In this document: positions 5,442 through 10,947 of the stretch, piece by piece
Position numbering within the stretch: position 1 is the stretch's first letter
Layout: every line of letters starts with the position of its first letter
NCBI GenBank assembly: GCA_943326025.2
Contig: CALPRR020000073.1
Span: forward strand, 1 to 10,947
Direction: 5' to 3'
DNA: 10,947 nt
DNA from: Candidatus Kuenenia stuttgartensis
GTDB lineage: Bacteria; Bacteroidota; Bacteroidia; Flavobacteriales_D; Crocinitomicaceae
Program-made: the position numbers and the translations under genes
Notes under the pieces: generated by a model
Databases searched by the model: none
What the model saw: only the letters and a program-made list of their open reading frames with translations
Told to the model about the DNA's origin: nothing

Positions 5442-5442
5442 A
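5435..5442 (+). promoter_or_regulatory. Possible -7 box of the EamA transporter gene
   Basis: TATCTTTA matches TAnnTTTG at all but the last base and ends 5 bases before the ATG at 5448. If it is used, the transcript would begin at or very near the start codon (leaderless or almost so). The same geometry is seen at 6521-6528. Confidence 0.4.
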
Positions 5443-5447
5443 TCGCT

Positions 5448-6383
5448 ATGACAAAAGAAACAAAAAATTGGATTTTACTAATTCTATTGGCTTGCGTTTG
5501 GGGAAGCTCATTTATTTTAATGAAGCGAGGAATGTTTACTTCAGATCATCAAGCCATTTTTAATGACGGTCAAGTCGGGGCTTTAAGAATTTTTATTGCA
5601 GGATTAGTCCTACTTCCATTTGCTGTAAATGCACTCAAAAGAATTCAAACATTTAAAGAATTTATATGTTTAGCAATCGTTGGTTTTTGTGGGAATTTCT
5701 TTCCAGCCTTTTTGTTTACTTATGCAGAAACAGGCATTTCTTCAGGTTTTGCAGGGATGTTAAATAGCTTCACTCCTATTTTCACGATGATTATTGGATT
5801 TATTGTTTTCAAAAATAAACTCTCGTTGATTCAATTCATAGGTTTAATAATTGGTTCAATTGGAATAATATTATTGGTTCAAAATGCTAGCGTTGATTCG
5901 GCAGTAAGTCAATTGAAAGGAGATTGGAGACATATAACAGCTATAGTATTAGCCACATTGTGTTATGCAATCAGTTTAAACACAATCAAATTTACATTAC
6001 AAAAATTTCAACCAATCGAAATTACCTCTTTAGCTTTTGGAATTGTATTTATTCCTTCAATAATTGCAGGCATAAAAACACACACTATCACAACAGCTTT
6101 ATCAAATCAATTTGCAATGGAAGGTCTAATCTATATTACTCTTTTAAGTGTTTTTGGGACTGCCATTGCTGTAATACTTTTCAATAAATTAATTTCTAAT
6201 TCATCAACTTTATTTTCTAGCAGTGTTACTTATTTCATTCCAATGGTAGCCGTTTTAATAGGAATGACTGTTGGTGAAAAAATCACTTTTGGTCAAATTG
6301 GTGCAATGTTCGTAATCTTGTTTGGTGTATTTATTGCCAATTATTGGTTGAATTTAAAGACGAAATTATTTCCTAAAAACTAA
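5448..6383 (+). CDS. EamA-family (drug/metabolite) transporter
   Basis: A 311-residue inner-membrane protein with ten predicted helices near residues 8-26, 43-61, 71-90, 98-119, 126-144, 162-178, 190-209, 224-246, 254-273 and 281-299. These form two EamA repeats (about 9-144 and 163-299). The first helix carries the typical ACVWGSSFILMKRG; the TYAETGISSGFAGMLNSFTPIFTMIIG segment (91-117) and its counterpart NSSTLFSSSVTYFIPMVAVLIG (251-272) are the usual conserved ends of each repeat. Members export amino acids, nucleosides or other small metabolites, and a few import them; the substrate cannot be inferred. It is divergent from gatC and followed, after 149 bases, by the mtnB-like gene, which has its own -7 box, so it is probably a single-gene unit. 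Confidence 0.92.
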   Translation: MTKETKNWILLILLACVWGSSFILMKRGMFTSDHQAIFNDGQVGALRIFIAGLVLLPFAVNALKRIQTFKEFICLAIVGFCGNFFPAFLFTYAETGISSGFAGMLNSFTPIFTMIIGFIVFKNKLSLIQFIGLIIGSIGIILLVQNASVDSAVSQLKGDWRHITAIVLATLCYAISLNTIKFTLQKFQPIEITSLAFGIVFIPSIIAGIKTHTITTALSNQFAMEGLIYITLLSVFGTAIAVILFNKLISNSSTLFSSSVTYFIPMVAVLIGMTVGEKITFGQIGAMFVILFGVFIANYWLNLKTKLFPKN

Positions 6384-6520
6384 TTTTAATTAGCCGTTTT
6401 TAACCGTTAGAAACACTTACGTACTTTATTTCATTGAGATTTCATGATTTCAACGCATTAATTTAAAGGGATTTCAAAGAAAATATTAGCTTCAAAAGTC
6501 TTAAAATAAAACCCATTTCC

Positions 6521-6528
6521 TAACTTTG
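6521..6528 (+). promoter_or_regulatory. -7 box 4 bases before the mtnB-like start
   Basis: TAACTTTG matches TAnnTTTG exactly and is followed by TACT and then ATG at 6533. No -33 TTG is visible at the usual distance. The position implies a leaderless or almost leaderless transcript, as for the transporter gene. Confidence 0.45.
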
Positions 6529-6532
6529 TACT

Positions 6533-7138
6533 ATGGATACGTTACAAAAATTAAAAGAGGATATCGCAGAAACAATTCGCCATTACAATGCTAAAGGATG
6601 GTCGCCTGCTACATCAACCAATTATTCATTTAAAAATGATTTAACTGCTGATTGCATTTATGTTTCTCGCTCTGGAGTTGATAAATCTCAATTTCAGGCC
6701 TCTGATTTTATTACTGTAAACCATAAAGGCGAACCAATTGGAGCTTCTGTTGGGCAAAAACCTTCAGCTGAAACATTGATTCATTGTACACTTTATGAAT
6801 TGTTTCCAGAAACACAAGTTATTTTGCATAGCCATTCCGTTTACCCTGTTGTTCTTTCTTCTAAACGTTCAAATTCTGTTGAATTTACTGGATATGAAGT
6901 ACAAAAAGGATTTGATGGCGAAACAACACATGACTCTACTGTAAGCATTCCAATTTTTAATAATACGCAAGACATGATTGATTTCTCAAAAACACTTCGA
7001 AATGAAGCTGACAAAATCAAACAACATTCGTTTATCATGCGTAAACATGGAACTTATGCTTGGGGTAAGAATCTTTTTGAGGCAAAAAGACATTTGGAAA
7101 CGTTAGAGTATTTATGTCAATGTGAAACAATGTATTAA
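6533..7138 (+). CDS. mtnB: Methylthioribulose-1-phosphate dehydratase
   Basis: MtnB dehydrates 5-methylthioribulose 1-phosphate in methionine salvage and belongs to the zinc-dependent class II aldolase/adducin family. Over 201 residues the MtnB pattern is clear: GWSPATSTNYSF (22-33), YVSRSGVDKSQF (43-54) with SDF (57-59), KPSAETLIHCTLY (76-88) and LHSHSVYPVVLS (98-109). RKHGTYAWGKNLFEAKRHLETLEYL (170-194) closes the set. The zinc ligands are probably H99, H101 and H172, and E80 is the likely catalytic acid/base. No mtnD (dioxygenase) or mtnC follows, although they commonly neighbour mtnB in bacteria; an unrelated secreted-protein block starts 99 bases later. The motifs separate it fairly well from fuculose- or ribulose-phosphate aldolases of the same fold, but without the pathway genes the substrate remains an inference. 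A -7 box ends 4 bases before the ATG. Confidence 0.87.
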   Translation: MDTLQKLKEDIAETIRHYNAKGWSPATSTNYSFKNDLTADCIYVSRSGVDKSQFQASDFITVNHKGEPIGASVGQKPSAETLIHCTLYELFPETQVILHSHSVYPVVLSSKRSNSVEFTGYEVQKGFDGETTHDSTVSIPIFNNTQDMIDFSKTLRNEADKIKQHSFIMRKHGTYAWGKNLFEAKRHLETLEYLCQCETMY

Positions 7139-7237
7139 TTTTTAAGTTATATTTAAAAATAAACAAGTACAAATTTCATTGAAACAAAAAAATAGGAAAA
7201 TAATAGAATCAACTTAACAATATAATAAAGACATAAA

Positions 7238-7987
7238 ATGAAAATAGCACTGACAACGATTTTATTATTTTTAATAAATACTTACTTTTCTCAAACTATA
7301 AATTTCAAAATAAATACATCTGATATTGAAATTGTTAGTACACTGTTTGAATCTGAATCAATCAACAATGAGGAATGTAAATGGAAAATGAAAATTTCTG
7401 ATAAATATGAATTTCAAGAATTTGAAAATGACTCTTTAACGACAAGCATTGATACTACATTTAACTTTAAAATATATGATGAAACATTCAAATATATTTT
7501 AACAAGTACAAAAATTAAAAACAAAGATTGTCATAGTTGTGCTCCAACTTTAGGATTCATTAAACTAAAATATATTAATCAATCAAATGAAATAATAGTA
7601 GAAGATTTCCAAAAAAATATTATTAAATACGGAAGTTGGGGAAATAAAGGTGAATTGAGTTTTTTAAAATTGAGCGAAAACGACTTCGCAATAAAAGTAA
7701 GTTCTAATTACTCTTCTATGGGAATTAACACTACTAATGAAACAATTATTTTAGATGGAAAAATATTATTATCATTTGTAAGCTCTGAAGATAATTTAGA
7801 ATTTAGTGATATAAAATCAGAACAATACAAATACACAACTTCATTAACAGTTGATAAGAATTATAAAATAATTTTATCAAAAAAAGGCACTGAAAAAAAT
7901 CAAAAAACGGGTAAAATAATAAAAATCGATTCTACTAAAAATTATTATTTAGAGGATGGAGTATTAAATCAAAAAAGTAATCTATAA
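7238..7987 (+). CDS. Secreted protein of unknown function with CHSC motif
   Basis: I do not recognise a named family. The 249-residue product has a signal peptide (MKIALTTILLFLINTYFSQ) with cleavage expected around residues 18-19, so it is periplasmic or surface-located; there is no lipobox cysteine. The mature part is rich in beta-prone, Asn/Lys/Ser-rich segments. The only striking motif is DCHSCAPTLGFIKL (97-110), a CxxC with an adjacent His, followed by YGSWGNKGELSFLKL (131-145). The pair recalls exported proteins of other Gram-negative bacteria that carry CHxC with a later G-(S/E)-W/PG segment and an aromatic-rich strand, but this is memory of a pattern, not a search. The CxxC could bind metal or form a disulfide. 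Codon use is very AT-rich and the 99 bases upstream show no clear promoter box. Its stop directly abuts the next start, so the two genes are coupled. Confidence 0.8.
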   Translation: MKIALTTILLFLINTYFSQTINFKINTSDIEIVSTLFESESINNEECKWKMKISDKYEFQEFENDSLTTSIDTTFNFKIYDETFKYILTSTKIKNKDCHSCAPTLGFIKLKYINQSNEIIVEDFQKNIIKYGSWGNKGELSFLKLSENDFAIKVSSNYSSMGINTTNETIILDGKILLSFVSSEDNLEFSDIKSEQYKYTTSLTVDKNYKIILSKKGTEKNQKTGKIIKIDSTKNYYLEDGVLNQKSNL

Positions 7988-8371
7988 ATGAAATTTATTC
8001 TTTCTATCATATTCATCATCCCCTTTTTAAGTATTAGTCAAAATATCTTAAAAAAGAAATACTGCGGTAATTATTTAGGTTCTATTCCAGCCTATAAAAT
8101 GGAAGATGGTAAAATGATTGTTGAAGTCGATTCAGTCTCTATTCAAATTGAATTTTTAAAGGATGGGACTGTGAATTATACGATTGGAAACACAAAAGAT
8201 CACGGAACATATAATGTTGAATTTACAACTGATAGTTTCATTTTAATTTCAGCTAAATTAGAGAATCAAAAAGCGGATGAAAAGATGAAATTGTATCTAA
8301 AAGACAAACATTTAGAACGCGAAGGAATCTATCCCCAACCTGAAGGAAGATTGGTGAAATTGAAGGAATAG
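7988..8371 (+). CDS. Small secreted protein of unknown function
   Basis: A 127-residue product with an N-terminal signal peptide (MKFILSIIFIIPFLSISQ), cleaved around residue 17-18. The mature chain of about 110 residues alternates short polar turns with beta-prone stretches: YCGNYLGSIPAY (25-36), VSIQIEFLKDGTVNYTIG (50-67), GTYNVEFTTDSFILISAKLENQ (73-94) and a terminal GIYPQPEGRLVKL (113-125). This is compatible with a small lipocalin-like or eight-stranded barrel, which is inference. The single mature cysteine (C26) is not in a lipobox. The ATG follows the previous stop with no gap (TAAATG), so expression is probably coupled and the two proteins may act together. No function can be assigned. 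A palindromic repeat element begins 4 bases after the stop. Confidence 0.8.
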   Translation: MKFILSIIFIIPFLSISQNILKKKYCGNYLGSIPAYKMEDGKMIVEVDSVSIQIEFLKDGTVNYTIGNTKDHGTYNVEFTTDSFILISAKLENQKADEKMKLYLKDKHLEREGIYPQPEGRLVKLKE

Positions 8372-8375
8372 AATT

Positions 8376-8395
8376 GACTTCGACTGCGCTCAGTC
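8376..8395. repeat. Palindromic element, copy 3 (CTTCGACT-type core)
   Basis: The core CTTCGACTGCGCTCAG (8378-8393) matches copy 1 at 5035-5050 in 14 of 16 positions. GACT (8376-8379) and AGTC (8392-8395) form a 4-bp stem at its ends. It lies just downstream of the 127-residue gene. Unlike the gatC site, it is a single copy. Confidence 0.75.
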
Positions 8396-8458
8396 TAAAT
8401 TTTAGATTTTGGATTGATTTTCTATTCTCAAAACCAACAATTTATAAATTATCAAGAA

Positions 8459-8488
8459 TTTTGATAGTATCATTTGATAGTATCAAAA
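8459..8488. promoter_or_regulatory. Operator-like double dyad upstream of the 122-residue gene
   Basis: TTTGATAGTATCA occurs twice back to back (8460-8472 and 8473-8485). Each copy contains the dyad TGATA-G-TATCA, and the 30-base whole is also an inverted repeat (TTTTGATAGTATCA against TGATAGTATCAAAA, one mismatch). No T-run follows, so it is a poor terminator. Its place 65 bases before the ATG at 8554 suits a repressor or activator site. Confidence 0.4.
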
Positions 8489-8553
8489 TAAAATAGAACC
8501 AATCTACTGTTACTTTTTTTATTTTCTGTATTTCATAATTAAAACGTATAATT

Positions 8554-8922
8554 ATGAAATTAATATTCTTTTTCTCGATACTTAGTTTTTCCATTTTTGG
8601 CCAAAAACATACTGATGATGGTTTTAAATGGTATTCAATTAAAAAAATGCCTTTGGAAACATGGTGTCATGTTAAATCGTATTCTGAAAATCACTATTTC
8701 TATATGGACTTAACTGAAAATTGTAAAAAAGAACTTGAAAAAACACAAGTTGAATACAAAATTGATCCACTTGAAATTGGTGAGAAAAGGGATGCAGACG
8801 TTTCTTATGATGGAAAATATACTTTTTGGCGAAATGACTTTAACGATGACTTTGATGTTGAAGTTCGTTATTATGATTATGGTGAAATAGGTTTTATTAG
8901 TATTGTTTATATTGAGCTTTAA
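8554..8922 (+). CDS. Small secreted protein of unknown function
   Basis: I do not recognise this family. The 122-residue product has a signal peptide (MKLIFFFSILSFSIFGQ) with cleavage expected near residue 16-17. The mature part of about 105 residues is rich in aromatic and acidic residues, with the tyrosine-rich C-terminal segment VEVRYYDYGEIGFISIVYIEL (102-122). C38 and C57 could form a disulfide in the periplasm. DGKYTFWRNDFNDDFDVE (86-103) looks like a beta-hairpin with a possible metal-binding acidic loop, which is speculation. It follows the coupled secreted pair after 182 bases that hold a palindromic element and an operator-like dyad, so it is probably regulated separately. Its last 26 bases overlap the end of the oppositely oriented glycosyltransferase gene, and no terminator separates the two. 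Confidence 0.7.
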   Translation: MKLIFFFSILSFSIFGQKHTDDGFKWYSIKKMPLETWCHVKSYSENHYFYMDLTENCKKELEKTQVEYKIDPLEIGEKRDADVSYDGKYTFWRNDFNDDFDVEVRYYDYGEIGFISIVYIEL

Positions 8923-10354
8923 TACTTTTATACAACTTATACTCAATCGTCTTTAATTTCACTTCTTTATATTCAGAAGGAATTTGAAAATCAGTACATT
9001 CAGACGGGCGAATCAATAAATAAGGATGTTTATTATGAAAATCATAATCTAAACTAACTGATTTATAACGTTGGTAATACGAATGTAATGCCCAATCTTC
9101 ATTCATCGCAGGACAAATACTTATCGTACTATTTTTGGGAAGTTGTTTAAAAATAACGCGCATGTCTTTAACTTTTACTTCGTCTTTCCCAAATTTTGAA
9201 GTACTTAAAAAAGCGAATGCAATTCCAATTACTAAAAAACCTAAACTGACATTTCGAAAACGTTTACTTACTTTCTCTGTAAGTGTCAATCTATTAGTAA
9301 ATGCTGTAAGTTGAGGCGAAACAAAATTTGCAACTGCAATAGCAAAAAATGGATAAGCTGTCAAAATATAAAAACCGCTTTGTTTCATACTCACCATAAT
9401 AGGTAAAACAGCTGATAAACCTAATGCCAGAAAAGTAAATGAAGTCGCTCTTTGTTCTTTCGTTAATCTAAGTTCTACTCGTTTTTTGAAATAACTAAAA
9501 TAGAAAATCAATGCGATTACAATTGGCAAAATCATTTCAGAGAACATCCGCTTTACAATGAAAAAACGCGATTCAACCGTCACAATTGTTTCTAAACTTT
9601 TTACAACTTGAATTTGAAAATAATTCAATAAACTCAATTTAGCTTCTGGCGAAATAAACCAAATGATTGCAAGTGGAACGATTGAAAAGATAAAAAACAA
9701 AAGCGTATGTTTCACCATTTTGATAAAACTATATTTTCGTTCAAATAACCAACTGAAAAAGAAATAACTCAAAGGAAAAAAGGCAACAAATCCTTTAGTT
9801 AAAAATCCAAATGACAACATTAAACCTGCTAAAATCAAATAATAATAAGGCTTCTTTGTTGTGCTTTTTAATGCAAAATAAACTGAAAAAGTAGTGAAAA
9901 TCACCAATGTGTTTTCAAGCAAATTATTGTTACACGACCAAAAAATAACTGGAATAAACATCCAAAATAGAATTGGACTCCATCTTGTACTTTTTTGAAA
10001 TCCCAATTGAATCCATAACTTCATAATTCCAAAAACTACCAACAAACAAGTTGTTAAAGAATAAAATTTCTCAACAAATCGACTTATACCAAAAAGTTTA
10101 AAATAAATACTTTCTAAGCCCATTGCTAAAGGAGGATGCTCATGGAATTCAGACATAAACGTATTGGTGAAATGTAAATTCCAAAATGTACCTTTTCCTT
10201 CTGCTAAATTTTTGGCAATCGTTGCATAAATCAATCCATCCACAAACATTGTGTCAGCAAATAACGCTTGACTTGTTATTATCAAAAAAAGTGCTATTAA
10301 GAAATAGAAAAATGGACGAATATTTTGCATTTGCTTATCTTGAAAATTCAGCAT
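8897..10354 (-). CDS. GT39/PMT-type membrane glycosyltransferase
   Basis: A 485-residue GT-C fold protein of the dolichyl-phosphate-mannose mannosyltransferase/ArnT group, which uses a lipid-phosphate sugar donor on the outer face of the inner membrane. The first helix (about 13-31) leads to the loop aspartate in FVDGLIYATIAKNLAEGKGTFW (37-58; D39 is the probable catalytic acid), then FHEHPPLA (70-77), the ENTLVIF segment (147-153), FGFLTKG (182-188) and KQSGFYILTAYPFFAIA (324-340). About ten further helices extend to residue 388, and a soluble domain of about 95 residues completes it. Two starts are possible: Met1 at 10354 overlaps the upstream gene by 20 bases; Met9 (MQNIRPFFY, 10330) leaves a 4-base gap and gives a normal short cytoplasmic N-terminus. 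It is co-transcribed with the GT-C gene upstream. Acceptor and sugar are unknown. Confidence 0.88.
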   Translation of the reverse strand: MLNFQDKQMQNIRPFFYFLIALFLIITSQALFADTMFVDGLIYATIAKNLAEGKGTFWNLHFTNTFMSEFHEHPPLAMGLESIYFKLFGISRFVEKFYSLTTCLLVVFGIMKLWIQLGFQKSTRWSPILFWMFIPVIFWSCNNNLLENTLVIFTTFSVYFALKSTTKKPYYYLILAGLMLSFGFLTKGFVAFFPLSYFFFSWLFERKYSFIKMVKHTLLFFIFSIVPLAIIWFISPEAKLSLLNYFQIQVVKSLETIVTVESRFFIVKRMFSEMILPIVIALIFYFSYFKKRVELRLTKEQRATSFTFLALGLSAVLPIMVSMKQSGFYILTAYPFFAIAVANFVSPQLTAFTNRLTLTEKVSKRFRNVSLGFLVIGIAFAFLSTSKFGKDEVKVKDMRVIFKQLPKNSTISICPAMNEDWALHSYYQRYKSVSLDYDFHNKHPYLLIRPSECTDFQIPSEYKEVKLKTIEYKLYKSIKAQYKQY

Positions 10355-10947
10355 TTGTTTTCCAAACTTCGATGTACTGATTTGAATTATGATGATTCAT
10401 TTTTCTTAAAATCACATCTAAAGTACTTGGTGGACAAATTTTCACTAATTCTAATTTCGGATAGATTGTTTTATATTCAGCTTTTCGTTTCGCTAATTGT
10501 TCCTCTCCAAAAAAGAAAATATAATCATAATTTGCTCCTTCTGCAACCAATGGAATTTGAGTTGGTTCTATTCTATCAGTAAATTCACAATCCCAACTAT
10601 TTGCATAAAATTGAGGCATCATCGATGGTTTCGTTTCCGCTGATCCTTCCAACAAAATACGTTCTTCTTTAATGTTGTTTCCATATAAAGAATACATCGC
10701 TTCAACTCGTGACATTTTGGTATAAGTGAACGCCAAGAACAGCATTAATGGAGTATTTAAAATCCAGAAAATAATCAATGAGGTATTCCATGTTTTATTC
10801 AAAAATGACTTTTCTCTTAATTTTTCAAAGCCTATTACACCTAAAATGATGAAAAATGGCAACACAGAAAGCACAAACCGCTCTTGTCTATTTGGATAAA
10901 GCGTATGAAATAAAATAAAAGCAATTGTTGGAATAAACAAAAAAGCT
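10335..10947 (-). CDS. GT22/Alg9-like membrane mannosyltransferase (5' end missing)
   Basis: The reading frame is open to the right edge, so the N-terminal part lies outside the window; TTG at 10938-10940 is an internal leucine codon, not a start. The visible 203 residues open with HTLYPNRQERFVLSVLPFFIILG, and the H(x5)NRQERFxL.xLP signature is typical of the Alg9/GPI-mannosyltransferase-like (GT22) GT-C proteins of bacteria. A second helix (TSLIIFWILNTPLMLFLAFTYT) precedes a soluble C-terminal domain of about 130 residues. This is the donor or acceptor end of a lipid-linked-sugar transferase, so it should act at the inner membrane with the downstream GT39 protein, whose gene starts near its stop. 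Substrate is unknown. Confidence 0.8.
   Translation of the reverse strand, partial: AFLFIPTIAFILFHTLYPNRQERFVLSVLPFFIILGVIGFEKLREKSFLNKTWNTSLIIFWILNTPLMLFLAFTYTKMSRVEAMYSLYGNNIKEERILLEGSAETKPSMMPQFYANSWDCEFTDRIEPTQIPLVAEGANYDYIFFFGEEQLAKRKAEYKTIYPKLELVKICPPSTLDVILRKMNHHNSNQYIEVWKTNAEFSR

Noticed and set aside
5924..6187. An 87-codon plus-strand frame inside the transporter gene.
   Set aside because: The sequence is Asn/Tyr/His/Cys-rich nonsense typical of an alternate frame, and the overlapping transporter frame is strongly supported by two EamA repeats.
6380..6393. Inverted repeat CTAATTTTAATTAG at the transporter gene stop, considered as a terminator.
   Set aside because: The stem is AT-only apart from one pair, the loop is 2 bases, and no T-run follows directly.
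7238..8371. Adjacent coupled small genes considered as a toxin-antitoxin or contact-dependent toxin/immunity pair.
   Set aside because: Both products have signal peptides and neither resembles a DNA-binding antitoxin, a nuclease toxin or a secretion-associated effector.
10335..10940. Complete gene with a TTG start at 10938-10940.
   Set aside because: The frame stays open to the window edge, and GT22 proteins are far longer, so the TTG is an internal leucine and the gene is truncated by the window.

Overview
The window looks like chromosomal DNA of a Flavobacteriales bacterium (Bacteroidota). It is AT-rich, its start codons mostly lack Shine-Dalgarno sequences, several genes carry the Bacteroidota -7 promoter box (TAnnTTTG), the secreted proteins have lineage-typical signal peptides ending in SQ or GQ, and one small protein resembles a flavobacterial family. 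I cannot fix the genus from sequence alone.

Layout. The left edge holds the last codons of a rightward gene with a coiled-coil tail (1-83), facing a leftward thioredoxin across a 44-bp perfect palindrome that looks like a two-way terminator. Leftward genes then run from 5383 down to 164. In transcription order they are gatC, a DUF4286 protein, rsmA and a 63-residue membrane protein, ended by a UUCG-type terminator. Next come ispD, a VOC/PhnB-like protein and an AHSA1/SRPBCC protein, then a membrane-anchored metallophosphoesterase and the thioredoxin. Rightward genes start at a compact divergent promoter: an EamA drug/metabolite transporter (5448-6383), a lone mtnB-like class II aldolase family gene (6533-7138) and three small secreted proteins of unknown function (7238-8922). 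The last of these overlaps, tail to tail, a leftward pair of GT-C membrane glycosyltransferases that runs off the right edge.

How the genes relate. Most are housekeeping: tRNA-dependent amidation (gatC), 16S rRNA dimethylation (rsmA), isoprenoid precursor synthesis (ispD) and thiol redox (thioredoxin). The glycosyltransferases probably act on lipid-linked sugars at the inner membrane. The secreted-protein block is the accessory part of the window.

I found no CRISPR array, phage module, insertion sequence, tRNA or rRNA, and no clear multi-gene defence or biosynthetic system. The most interesting signals are non-coding: an 8-unit heptanucleotide array before ispD, a family of short palindromic elements whose stems differ but stay paired around a shared core, a symmetric divergent promoter, an operator-like double dyad, and a strong Shine-Dalgarno site in front of a 20-codon ORF.
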